From Pseudoalteromonas sp. MEBiC 03607 (GTDB lineage: Bacteria > Pseudomonadota > Gammaproteobacteria > Enterobacterales > Alteromonadaceae): a stretch of 64,000 bases of DNA. Positions 9,576-17,968 of the stretch are shown piece after piece. Location of the stretch: positions 2,552,501-2,616,500 of the forward strand of contig NZ_SRRY01000001.1 of NCBI RefSeq assembly GCF_004792295.1. Direction: 5' to 3'. Positions within the stretch are counted from its first letter, which is position 1; each line of letters begins with the position of its first letter. The position numbers and the translations under genes were made by a program. The notes below the pieces were generated by a model. The model did not search any database. It had not been told where the DNA came from and was given only the letters and a program-made list of their open reading frames with translations.

Positions 9576-10586
9576 GTGACAAAACTTCAACAAACTAAAG
9601 CCACCGAAATCAGTATCTTGGTTTATCCCCATTTATTAATTACCAGCCTCACGCTACCAATTGAGATGTTGAGGGCTGGCGAAGCGTTTGCCAAAAGCCA
9701 TCATCAGTCTCAACAGTTTTGTCCTCTAAATATCAACTTAGTAGCCAGTAACTTGGCGCCTATACCCAACAGAACGGGGCTGGCAATCATACCTGACTGT
9801 GAAACAGTCACCGCCCCTACAAGTGATTTAATAATTGTACCTGGCATCTGGCGTAATCCGCGTCCTGTCGTCAATAAACAAAAAAAATTAGTGCAATGGT
9901 TAAAGGATTCATGGCAGCAAGGAAGTCATATTATTGGTGTAGGCACAGGTAATTGTTTAGTTGCAGAAGCAGGATTACTGGATGGTCACCCTGCTACCAC
10001 TCACTGGCATTACGCAGAGCAATTTAAACGTGACTACCCTAAAGTCCAGCTCAAGCCTGACTTTTTTATCACGCAATCTGAGCGCATGTACACAGTTGCG
10101 AGTTTAAATGCGCTTGCCGATGTTATTGTGCATATTATTAGTCAATATTACGGCCGAGAAGCTGCACAACATGTTGAGCGTAATTTTTCCCATGAAATCC
10201 GTAAGCCATATGAAGATCAACGTTATCTTGAGGGAGCTGTCGATAAGCATCCTGATGAACTCATTGCTCAAATACAGTTTTGGTTAAAAAACAACCTAAC
10301 ATCAGAGTTATCTTTGCAAGAGATTGCAGCACAATTCAACCTTAGCTATCGCACCTTTACTCGACGCTTTCGCCAAGCCACCAGCCAAACCCCCATTGAA
10401 TACTGGCAACAACTTCGCGTGCAAACAGCAAAAGAATTACTCGCCTCTTCAAACTTATCGATTCAAGAAGTCGCCCTTGAAGTCGGGTATAACGACCAAG
10501 GTCATTTAACACGGGTATTTAAGAAAGTACTATCACAAACCCCTAGTGAATACAGGACAGTTGTGCGACGTAAGTTATTCGGATAA
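9576..10586 (+). CDS. GlxA-type AraC-family regulator (DJ-1/PfpI + AraC HTH)
   Basis: A 336-residue regulator. Residues ~10-190 form a DJ-1/PfpI-like domain (ISILVYPHLLITSLTLPIEML, LIIVPGIW, IIGVGTGNCLVAEAGLLDG) of the kind in GlxA and CdhR. The last ~100 residues are two AraC helix-turn-helices (SLQEIAAQFNLSYRTFTRRF and SIQEVALEVGYNDQGHLTRVFKK). The frame opens at 9393, inside fabY on the other strand, so a later start is needed. GTG at 9576 has GGAG 8 bases upstream and I choose it over ATG at 9540. It is divergent from fabY; whether it controls fabY is untested. Confidence 0.85.
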   Translation: MTKLQQTKATEISILVYPHLLITSLTLPIEMLRAGEAFAKSHHQSQQFCPLNINLVASNLAPIPNRTGLAIIPDCETVTAPTSDLIIVPGIWRNPRPVVNKQKKLVQWLKDSWQQGSHIIGVGTGNCLVAEAGLLDGHPATTHWHYAEQFKRDYPKVQLKPDFFITQSERMYTVASLNALADVIVHIISQYYGREAAQHVERNFSHEIRKPYEDQRYLEGAVDKHPDELIAQIQFWLKNNLTSELSLQEIAAQFNLSYRTFTRRFRQATSQTPIEYWQQLRVQTAKELLASSNLSIQEVALEVGYNDQGHLTRVFKKVLSQTPSEYRTVVRRKLFG

Positions 10587-10705
10587 CGAGTAAGATAAAC
10601 TCAGAAATTTTTGAAAATATCATTTAAGTCAAGCATTAATTTGCCGAAATTAAATTTGTAACTAAGCTTTCAGATAGCAGTAATTTTTTCTCTGAGTCGG
10701 AAATA

Positions 10706-11905
10706 ATGTATCAACCTGATTATAATGAATTAGTACAAAGTTGGAATAAAACCCTTGAGGTTTTAGCGATGTTTGCAAAAGTGCCCGTTGCTTTAATTAT
10801 GAAAGTTGAAGACAACGTTATCAGTGTTTTTTCAAAAAATGATCATCTCGAAAATCCCTATAACATCGGTGATTGTGAAAGCTTAGATGGCTCTGGCCTA
10901 TATTGCGAGCATGTCATAAAAACGCAAAAGCTATTATCAATATCTAACGCACTGGTTGATGAAAATTGGAAAGATAACCCAGATATAAAGTTAAATATGA
11001 TTTCTTACTTGGGGTTACCTATATCAGCCGGCGATGCGACCCCTTTTGGTACGATATGTATTTTAGATAATAAACCGCATAGTTACAGTGAACCTGTTAT
11101 TAAATTACTTGAAACCATCAAGCATAGTTTTGAAGCCCAACTAAAATTACTTCATCAGCAAAAACAAGCATTTGAACAACTACAGTTCGAGGAGTTGGCT
11201 ACTCTAATAAGAGGGATTGCCCATGAACTCAACACCCCACTCGGTAATTGCATAACCGCAGTTGATGTGGCTAATTTATCAATTACTAACACGCACCAAA
11301 GTCTTGAAAATAAAAGTTTAGGCCAAAAAGCTCTATATAAGGCTCTTGAAACAATGGCTAATACTAATGAGTTATTAACACGGAACCTCACCACCTGTGC
11401 CCATAAAATACGTATTTTACAAGACTTGCTATACACAAAAGCTCAATCATCAAAGTCTCCCTTTAGCCTCAAACAGTTAGCTGATACATTAACTAACCAT
11501 TTAACACAACCACTTAAAGATACGAATGCCAAGCTTGAGGTTAGTTACTCGCCTTCCAAGTCAGAATGTGAAATTGAAATAGATTTACTAAAACAAGTGC
11601 TGTTCATTTTGCTACAAAACTCTATGGAGCACGCATTTTTAGGCGTTGAAAAACCACGAATCAAAATTGATATGCAAGATTACAATGGTATATTGAAAAT
11701 TCATTACACTGACAATGGCATCGGAATCGAAGATGATCAGATCAACGCTATTTTTACACCTTTCTATAAAGGAAAAAACAACCATACAGGAATGGGGTTA
11801 GGTCTTAGTATTGCTAAAAAAATTGTAACGCAGCAACTACAAGGTAATATCTCAGTAATAGATAGCAACGAGGGAGTACACTTTTTATTAAGCCTGCCAA
11901 AATAG
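10706..11905 (+). CDS. GAF-domain sensor histidine kinase
   Basis: A 399-residue soluble kinase with no membrane segment. Residues ~15-145 look like a GAF sensory domain (SLDGSGLYCEHVIKT, YLGLPIS, PFGTICILD). A short coiled coil leads to the dimerisation/phosphoacceptor helix with His173 in IAHELNTPLGN. The ATPase domain has the N-box LLQNSMEHAF, G1 DNGIGI and G2 GMGLGLSIAKK. GAF ligands can be small molecules or cofactors; none can be named here. No response regulator is adjacent, so it is an orphan kinase. Its stop codon overlaps the GTG of the following S41-like gene. Confidence 0.9.
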   Translation: MYQPDYNELVQSWNKTLEVLAMFAKVPVALIMKVEDNVISVFSKNDHLENPYNIGDCESLDGSGLYCEHVIKTQKLLSISNALVDENWKDNPDIKLNMISYLGLPISAGDATPFGTICILDNKPHSYSEPVIKLLETIKHSFEAQLKLLHQQKQAFEQLQFEELATLIRGIAHELNTPLGNCITAVDVANLSITNTHQSLENKSLGQKALYKALETMANTNELLTRNLTTCAHKIRILQDLLYTKAQSSKSPFSLKQLADTLTNHLTQPLKDTNAKLEVSYSPSKSECEIEIDLLKQVLFILLQNSMEHAFLGVEKPRIKIDMQDYNGILKIHYTDNGIGIEDDQINAIFTPFYKGKNNHTGMGLGLSIAKKIVTQQLQGNISVIDSNEGVHFLLSLPK

Positions 11906-12825
11906 TGAGTAGTAAATTGCAAAAAATGACTATTTTCAAAGGGTGCCTTTTAGCCCATATTTCTTTTTGCAGTTTAACTTTATTTGCAGAACCAAATTAT
12001 CAAGAAGTAAAACAGTTAATTGACCTACATTTTATCCATAAAACTGATTATGCTAATAGAGCAGCTTATCTCGAATATGGTAACTTAAACCTAAAATCAC
12101 TCATAAAATCACTTAATGAGCCGCACACTTACCTAAAAGTTAAAGGTTTAAATACAACTTTCTTTAGTGCTAAAAAACGCTGTGTTAATAACAGTAAAAT
12201 TAAGCTGAATTTTCAAAAAGGTAAACTTGCTTATCTAAAAATTTCCAGTATTGGCACAACGACCACGGAAGAAAAATCTCAATATGTTCGTAATTTAATT
12301 AATAAGATAAAATCTCAAGACAACGAGAACTCTCGATACTGGATTATTGATTTAAGAAAAAATAGCGGCGGCAATATGTGGCCGATGTTACAAGCACTTT
12401 CCCCCTTTTTTGACGCTACACAGACATTAGGTGAATTCCATTTGTCATCTGGAAGCATTACTAGATTTGGTTTTAAAGATGGAATAGCCCATGAAAGCTC
12501 GCTACAAAAAATCAATTTCCAACCAGATACCTATCATTTAAAACATCAGCCTATTGGGATTTATGTTTTGATTGATTCTAGTGTCGCAAGTTCTGCTGAA
12601 GCTTTAGCAATTGGCCTATCATCGCTTGAAAATGTAACACTCGTTGGCGAGAAAACGTGTGGCTTAGCTACCGTCAATACTCCGTTTGAGCTCAGTGACG
12701 GAAGTATTCTTGTTTTAACAACAGGCGAGATGGCCAATATTCATGGTCAAACGTTTAAAAATGGCATCACACCGAGTATGAGTAGTCTAGAATTTATTAG
12801 GCTAATCAAAGACTTTGGAGAATAA
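11905..12825 (+). CDS. Exported S41-like serine protease
   Basis: A 306-residue protein with a signal peptide (cut near TLFAEP) and a domain like the C-terminal processing peptidases: WIIDLRKNSGGNMWPM, then the likely nucleophile in DSSVASSAEALAIGL and the Lys-region GEKTCGLATVN, ending LSDGSILVLTTGEM. No PDZ domain is visible, so it is a short S41 member like peptidoglycan- or signalling-linked variants. The GTG at 11905 overlaps the kinase stop (TAGTG), implying coupled expression with the GAF kinase; an ATG at 11926 is the alternative start. Its 3' end overlaps the converging GNAT gene by 24 bases. Confidence 0.78.
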   Translation: MSSKLQKMTIFKGCLLAHISFCSLTLFAEPNYQEVKQLIDLHFIHKTDYANRAAYLEYGNLNLKSLIKSLNEPHTYLKVKGLNTTFFSAKKRCVNNSKIKLNFQKGKLAYLKISSIGTTTTEEKSQYVRNLINKIKSQDNENSRYWIIDLRKNSGGNMWPMLQALSPFFDATQTLGEFHLSSGSITRFGFKDGIAHESSLQKINFQPDTYHLKHQPIGIYVLIDSSVASSAEALAIGLSSLENVTLVGEKTCGLATVNTPFELSDGSILVLTTGEMANIHGQTFKNGITPSMSSLEFIRLIKDFGE

Positions 12826-13245
12826 AATTTTGCTAGCTTGTGGGCAGCCTCTGTCTTCATAACCCACTATTGCATAACTATTTTTAATCAGCATACTCAG
12901 CATTGCAGGAAAACGGTTCATCGACTTAACTTTAATAGCTCGGTAATTGTGCTCTTGAACCCATGTTTCTTGTGCGTTTAATAATGCCTGTGCAATCCCC
13001 TTTCCTCTGCACTTTGGCGCTACTGCGCCAAGCCAGCTATAGAAAGTATTTGAATCTAATGCATAACCCAGTTTGTAGGCCACAGGCTTATTATCGATAT
13101 AGGCAACTAAAGCTAGGTGCTCAACCTCTGCACACTGTGCTTGTAATTTGCTAAGGGTATTTCGGCCATCAAACTCAGGAATTTGACTATCAACAAGTAA
13201 CAAATCGTCTAAACTAGCAGGCTTTATCGTGTAACAAGGCTCCAT
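12802..13245 (-). CDS. GNAT-family N-acetyltransferase
   Basis: A 147-residue single-domain acetyltransferase. The acetyl-CoA-binding motif A is GAVAPKCRGKGIAQALLNAQ, with the R/Q-x-x-G-x-G/A pattern, followed by the motif B strand KVKSMNRFPAMLSMLIKNSY. The substrate is unknown. GAGTGAG upstream of the ATG serves as ribosome-binding site. It converges with, and overlaps, the S41-like gene. Confidence 0.85.
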   Translation of the reverse strand: MEPCYTIKPASLDDLLLVDSQIPEFDGRNTLSKLQAQCAEVEHLALVAYIDNKPVAYKLGYALDSNTFYSWLGAVAPKCRGKGIAQALLNAQETWVQEHNYRAIKVKSMNRFPAMLSMLIKNSYAIVGYEDRGCPQASKILFSKVFD

Positions 13246-13271
13246 GACTCACTCTAATCTATTATCTAACT

Positions 13272-13766
13272 TCACTTTTCTTTTCGATAATACAACTTTG
13301 AATAGCGTTTTACACGGGCATGCACGCCGCGACCTAAACTCTTAAATTTAGCTTCAAGTACATCTACACCATATAAAATACCTACTACTAGCACAGATAG
13401 TTTTATTGCAGCTAGTAAGTTGTCGGTGGCAATGACAACACCAATTGATGCTAATACCCAGATCGTTGCAGCGGATGTTACACCAACTACCGCGCCATCT
13501 TTTGCAAGCATTACTCCGGCACCTAAAAAGCCAATACCGGTGATAATTTGGCCCACTACACGTGAATGGTCTATCACATCGCCATGCAACATAAATGCAG
13601 TAGCAAGAAATAAGTAGGTACCTAACACAATGAGTGCGGAGGTACGAATACCAACAGGCTTACCGCGTAACTGACGCTCCATACCAATAATTGCGCCGCA
13701 AAATGCGGCGCTACCAATTGCTGACCAAGAATAAGGGGCAATATCAAATAAACTACTCAGAGTCAC
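13272..13766 (-). CDS. MgtC/SapB-family membrane protein (second copy)
   Basis: A 164-residue protein with about four to five membrane spans. Family motifs are GAIIGMERQLRGKPVGIRTSAL, GQIITGIGFLGAGVML and TSAATIWVLASIGV. It keeps the E-R-x-x-x-x-K-x-x-G-x-R-T motif that the copy at 5950 shows only in part, and has a basic C-terminal tail (RVKRYSKLYYRKEK). The start is GTG with GGAAG just upstream. The role is unknown for such short forms. Confidence 0.87.
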   Translation of the reverse strand: MTLSSLFDIAPYSWSAIGSAAFCGAIIGMERQLRGKPVGIRTSALIVLGTYLFLATAFMLHGDVIDHSRVVGQIITGIGFLGAGVMLAKDGAVVGVTSAATIWVLASIGVVIATDNLLAAIKLSVLVVGILYGVDVLEAKFKSLGRGVHARVKRYSKLYYRKEK

Positions 13767-13796
13767 TGTACTTCCAAATCAAACTAACAATTAAAA

Positions 13797-14900
13797 TTAT
13801 AAATAAAAGGCCATCGCAGTGCTGAGTCTTGATGAACCAAAACTCGCCATTTTGTTAAAATCAGCTTTGGCTATTGGGACATGCTGACAATCAATCGCCA
13901 ATTGTTTTTCGTTTTCACAAAACGGGTCATGCACGTACAAGCAATGCTCATCAATATGCGTTACACACACCCAGTGCGGTGACTTTTTACCATCAAACCG
14001 ATAGGTGCTGATCAATAACACCACCGCTTTACCCTCAGCAAGCCAATCTTCAATGGAGGCCAAGGTTAACTCTTGATACCTCACAGGCAGTTTTGCAGCT
14101 ATTGCTTCAGCCACAAACTGATTGTGTACGGTATGCAAAATGGCTTTTTTCTTTTCGCTTCTCACCCCGTCAATAAACAAAGTATCACGGGTATTTAAAA
14201 CTACATCAGCTTTAAAACCACGTTTCATTGCTGCAAGTGCTAACCCTAGAGGATGGCAACCGCCATGCCCTGAAGTCATGAAAATAGTCGTGGCTTCACG
14301 CCATATATCCAGCTCTTTGAGTTGGCTCATTGCGGTATCATTCAAGGATGACATTGCCATTAATAGCGCCGCAGGACCACAGGTAAACTCGGTTGTTTGC
14401 TGATACCAAGGCGTGTGCTTATCGGCATTAAATTCGATATTACGACGAATGTTTTTTTGCATTCGATGGGCATCACTATGGTCATCATAATAATCACTAT
14501 AATGACCAAACACCTGGTAACCCAGTTTTTCATATAAACGAATTGCTGATTGGTTGTTTACCGCAACTTCTAAACGCATGTATAAACGGCCCCGTTTAGC
14601 CGTTTCATTTTCAAGCGCAAGTAGTAACTTTGAAGCAATACCTTTACCTTGCTGAGATTGCAAAACCGCCAGTGAATATAACCGAGCAAGGCGTGTCCCT
14701 TTGTGGCACCACACTAAACCATAACCAACCAGTTGATTATCTACCTCAGCCACCATCAATAAGCCGTGGCTTGCGCTGATCCAGCGTTTTAAACTACGGC
14801 TACTTAATCTATCTTGGCTAAAGCTTTGCTCTTCAATGGCGACAAGAGCCGTCAAATCCGTTGCATTGGCAAAGCGGATTTGACAAACAGATGCGTTCAT
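13797..14900 (-). CDS. GNAT acetyltransferase fused to a C39-like cysteine peptidase
   Basis: A 367-residue two-domain fusion. Residues ~5-150 are a RimI-like GNAT domain (LYSLAVLQSQQGKGIASKLL; NNQSAIRLYEKLGYQVFG). Residues ~160-367 resemble C39/papain-like peptidases: QQTTEFTCGPAALLMAM with Cys174 as the probable nucleophile, then a histidine in PHWVCVTHID and an aspartate in YVHDPF. The start codon overlaps the RimK gene stop codon (TAATG), so the two are translated as a unit. ATP-grasp ligases paired with GNAT and peptidase domains have been proposed to make or trim peptide tags (Iyer, Aravind and colleagues on amidoligases); the product here is unknown. Confidence 0.87.
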   Translation of the reverse strand: MNASVCQIRFANATDLTALVAIEEQSFSQDRLSSRSLKRWISASHGLLMVAEVDNQLVGYGLVWCHKGTRLARLYSLAVLQSQQGKGIASKLLLALENETAKRGRLYMRLEVAVNNQSAIRLYEKLGYQVFGHYSDYYDDHSDAHRMQKNIRRNIEFNADKHTPWYQQTTEFTCGPAALLMAMSSLNDTAMSQLKELDIWREATTIFMTSGHGGCHPLGLALAAMKRGFKADVVLNTRDTLFIDGVRSEKKKAILHTVHNQFVAEAIAAKLPVRYQELTLASIEDWLAEGKAVVLLISTYRFDGKKSPHWVCVTHIDEHCLYVHDPFCENEKQLAIDCQHVPIAKADFNKMASFGSSRLSTAMAFYL

Positions 14901-16294
14901 TAACCGCGGCCTCGTGCTTCTAGGCGTTGTTTAAACTCATCCATAATGATCATATAAAGCTCATCACCTAAATAGGCATCTTCGACTTTATGGTCGATAC
15001 TCGGGTTGTCATTCACTTCTAACACGTATGCTTTACCTTGATGCTCTTTAACATCAACACCATACAAACCTTTACCCACCGTTTTACAAGCTTTTAATGC
15101 TGCATCAAGTACAACTTTAGGTAGCTCAAACGTTGGCAAGGTTTCAAAACCACCTGAGAAAAAGCGTTTTGCATCATGGTTGTAAATTTGCCAGTGATTA
15201 CGCGCCATTAAATAACGACACGCATAAATTGCACGGCCATTTAACACCCCGACACGCCAGTCGTATTCGGTGTACATGTACTCTTGTGCAAGCACAAGTG
15301 AACTAAACTCAAACAGCTCAGTTAACTTAGCAACTAACTCATCACGATTAGCAACTTTAAATACGCCTTTTGAAAAAGAGCCTTCTGGCATTTTTAATAC
15401 CAGTGGGTAGCTAAAGTTTGCTTCTAAACTTTCAATTGTCTCTTCACGTGTATCAGCCACAACGTGAGTTTTTAAACTCGGCACTTTTTGATAATTAAAG
15501 GCATCGTGCAAATACACTTTATTACAACAGCGCAGTATTGACTCTGCATCATCAATCACCACTAACCCTATGCTTTGTGCTTTACTTGCTAAGCGATAAG
15601 TTGGATGGTCGATGGCCGTTGTTTGACGAATAAATAGCGCATCAAATTGTGCAATATTGGTAATTTCATCAAATGTCAGTGCTTGAGCATAAATACCATG
15701 TTTAGCGGCTGCTTTAATAAATTTAGCAATGGCATCTTTATCACTTGGCGGCACTTTTTCTTGGTGATCAACCAATATAGCCATATCCCAACGGTAACGA
15801 CGTTTTTTATCGTGAATGCGCCACACAGACTCGGTAAAGCTACTGAGTTGTTTTACAAACTCTGTAAAGCCAGTGTCATCTAATGATGCAATCGTGCCTT
15901 GCTTCACAACACCATGCTCATCACACACCAAAATAGGCGCAGGATATTGCGAGAATAATGCTTTGGTTGCTTTACTTTGCTGTTCTTGATCTGTGTGACC
16001 AAAAAAGACAGTGCCACCAGCAAGCTCTTTATGACGCGTGCTGTGCTCATCGCTACGGAGCGCATTAATTGTTTTTACACTCGGTAATACCTGATGCTTT
16101 CTCGCTTCAGCAAGCAAAGAACAATAATAACCTTTACTTAAATACTGCCCTGTATCACACAAGTTTAAAATGCGCGTTTTTGGCTCATTATGTTTTGGGT
16201 AATCACGTAAGTAGGTGTCAAAGGTAATGACATTTTCGAAATTTTGAGCAATACGTTGCTCATTGTTATCAACCACAATCAAGGTTTTAAACAC
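14900..16294 (-). CDS. RimK-family ATP-grasp ligase with extra N-terminal domain
   Basis: A 464-residue protein. The C-terminal half is an ATP-grasp ligase like RimK: LKMPEGSFSKGVFKV for ATP binding, EYMYTEYDWRVGVLNGRAI, and VDVKEHQGKAYVLEVNDNPS with the Mg2+ ligands. The N-terminal ~190 residues (TLIVVDNNEQ..., CDTGQYLSKGYYCSLLAEAR) are a domain often found before such ligases. RimK itself adds glutamates to ribosomal protein S6. The frame reaches 16372, but GTG at 16294 has AGGA in place and starts where relatives start. It overlaps the GNAT-C39 gene by one base. Confidence 0.87.
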   Translation of the reverse strand: MFKTLIVVDNNEQRIAQNFENVITFDTYLRDYPKHNEPKTRILNLCDTGQYLSKGYYCSLLAEARKHQVLPSVKTINALRSDEHSTRHKELAGGTVFFGHTDQEQQSKATKALFSQYPAPILVCDEHGVVKQGTIASLDDTGFTEFVKQLSSFTESVWRIHDKKRRYRWDMAILVDHQEKVPPSDKDAIAKFIKAAAKHGIYAQALTFDEITNIAQFDALFIRQTTAIDHPTYRLASKAQSIGLVVIDDAESILRCCNKVYLHDAFNYQKVPSLKTHVVADTREETIESLEANFSYPLVLKMPEGSFSKGVFKVANRDELVAKLTELFEFSSLVLAQEYMYTEYDWRVGVLNGRAIYACRYLMARNHWQIYNHDAKRFFSGGFETLPTFELPKVVLDAALKACKTVGKGLYGVDVKEHQGKAYVLEVNDNPSIDHKVEDAYLGDELYMIIMDEFKQRLEARGRG

Positions 16295-16494
16295 GACTTT
16301 TCCTAAATTAAGTCTTATGAAAAAAATGAAAACACCCAACCAATTAAGTGAACGCATGAGGCTAAACTTCACTTAACTAGATGGGTGCTTATAAGCATTA
16401 AGCTTGATGTGATTTATAGAGGGTTTTTAGCTTTGTGACCAACGAGTTATTTTTTACCTTAAGATGAAATTTATTGATTAATAAACTTTCTAGA

Positions 16495-16971
16495 TCAGAG
16501 TATTTCAGTAATGTTGTAAAACTGCTTATTTCCTGCAATAGTCAGTGTTACTTCATCATCAATTTGCTTGCCAATCAGTTGTTTACCTAACGGCGCTTCT
16601 CGGGTTACAACATAAATCGGTTGCTCTTTTACGGTGACCACTAAGCCACCAGCACTTGGACCCATAAAGAACCACTTTGCGTTATCTTGCTCATCGATAA
16701 GACACACTAATGCACCTTCACGAACCTTATTAAATTCGCTTTCTTTAAACACCGTATTGAATGCCTGAATATCACGGTAGCACTCATTAACTCGCTCAGC
16801 TTGCCCTTGCGCTAAATAAGCGGCTTCTAAACCCAAGGTATCGTATTGAGTTTCAGCAACACTTTCTTCGTGAGTTGCTGCATCATGGGCCGCTTTTGCC
16901 GCTTCTTTAGCGTTTTGCAGTTGTGCCTCAAGCGCAAAGTGTAAATGTTCAATTACGTGTGTTTTATTCAT
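16495..16971 (-). CDS. GreA/GreB-like transcription elongation factor homologue
   Basis: A 158-residue protein with a Gre-like layout: an alpha-helical N-terminal half (coiled coil, Ala/Glu-rich, with HEESVAETQYDTLGLE where Gre factors keep their acidic tip) and a C-terminal FKBP-like domain ending in EAPLGKQLIGKQIDDEVTL, the best conserved Gre signature. True GreA/GreB rescue backtracked RNA polymerase. The tip does not show the exact D-x-x-E-N pattern, so it could be a Gre-factor antagonist or a divergent cleavage factor. It is a single gene between RimK and secF. Confidence 0.72.
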   Translation of the reverse strand: MNKTHVIEHLHFALEAQLQNAKEAAKAAHDAATHEESVAETQYDTLGLEAAYLAQGQAERVNECYRDIQAFNTVFKESEFNKVREGALVCLIDEQDNAKWFFMGPSAGGLVVTVKEQPIYVVTREAPLGKQLIGKQIDDEVTLTIAGNKQFYNITEIL

Positions 16972-16987
16972 ATCAAAGCAGTTAAAA

Positions 16988-17022
16988 CAGAAAAGCCGCT
17001 ATTCTATGGAAAAATAGCGGCT
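16988..17022 (-). terminator. Terminator after the secDF operon
   Basis: On the minus strand AGCCGCTATT / AATAGCGGCT forms a perfect 10-bp stem with a 9-base loop, followed by TTTTCTGTTTT. It lies 26 bases past the secF stop. Confidence 0.8.
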
Positions 17023-17047
17023 GATGAAAGTAAGTTATAAAACTGAC

Positions 17048-17968
17048 TTACGGCATCTCCATATAGGCTTTGGTTTTATCATCCAGTGTTTGGGTGTAAT
17101 TTTCTGAACTTAACCCCAATAACTGCGGCAAGGTCGCGGCGATACAAATCGATGAGAATGTCCCCACCACAATGCCCACAAATAACGCGATAGCAAAACC
17201 CGTTAATGCAGCCCCTGCAAGCAGCCAAATACAGGCAATGGTAGCAAGTGTTGTGCCTGAGGTGATCAATGTACGCGTTAACGTAGAGCCAATTGCATCA
17301 TTAATCACAACATGGGTATTTATGCGTTGATTGTCTGGCTGAATACGTAAAAGCTCTCTGACTCTGTCGCCAACAATAATTGAGTCATTTAATGAATAAC
17401 CAATAATAGCCAGTAAACTCGCCAGCACGGTTAAATTAAACTCAAGCCCTAGCAAAGAAAACAAACCTAGCACTAAGATTAAATCATGTAACAGTGCAAC
17501 CACCGAACCAACTGCGAGTCGCCATTCAAAGCGCACGGCAAGATAAACCATAATTGCAATCAGCGCTGCAAATAAAGCTAAACAGCCCTGTTCAAAAAGC
17601 TCATCACCCACTTGTGAGCCTAAAAATGAGCTAGATAATACGCTATAGTCGACGCCTTGTTCATTCAGCTCTGCTTGCCAAGTACTCGCTTTGCTAGCCT
17701 CTGGAGCTTCTCTTAAAACAAAGTGATATTCACCCGCTTTACTGATGGCTAATTTACTCGCAACCTCGGGGCTTAACTTTGCCTTTAAATCAGAAATTGT
17801 CGTGACTGACGTTGTGTTAATTTCCGTGATGTAGCCACCTGTAAAATCAAGGCCAAAGTTTAGCCCTTTTACAGATAAAACACTTAAGCTCGCGATGACT
17901 AAAACACAACTTAGCAGTAATCCTAAAACGCGCGCTTTACTCGGTGCAGTTAATGTTGACCAACTCAT
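17048..17968 (-). CDS. secF: Protein translocase subunit SecF (second SecDF pair)
   Basis: A 306-residue inner-membrane protein with six membrane segments. SecF marks are NFGLDFTGGYITEI after the first membrane span, AIIGYSLNDSIIVGDRVRE (the conserved D-x-x-V/I-V-x-x-x-R-x-R/E block) and the LTRTLITSGTTL stretch. With SecD it uses ion flow to pull proteins out on the periplasmic side. Its ATG overlaps the secD stop (ATGA). With no yajC or tgt nearby, this is likely the accessory pair rather than the main yajC-secDF locus. Confidence 0.92.
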   Translation of the reverse strand: MSWSTLTAPSKARVLGLLLSCVLVIASLSVLSVKGLNFGLDFTGGYITEINTTSVTTISDLKAKLSPEVASKLAISKAGEYHFVLREAPEASKASTWQAELNEQGVDYSVLSSSFLGSQVGDELFEQGCLALFAALIAIMVYLAVRFEWRLAVGSVVALLHDLILVLGLFSLLGLEFNLTVLASLLAIIGYSLNDSIIVGDRVRELLRIQPDNQRINTHVVINDAIGSTLTRTLITSGTTLATIACIWLLAGAALTGFAIALFVGIVVGTFSSICIAATLPQLLGLSSENYTQTLDDKTKAYMEMP

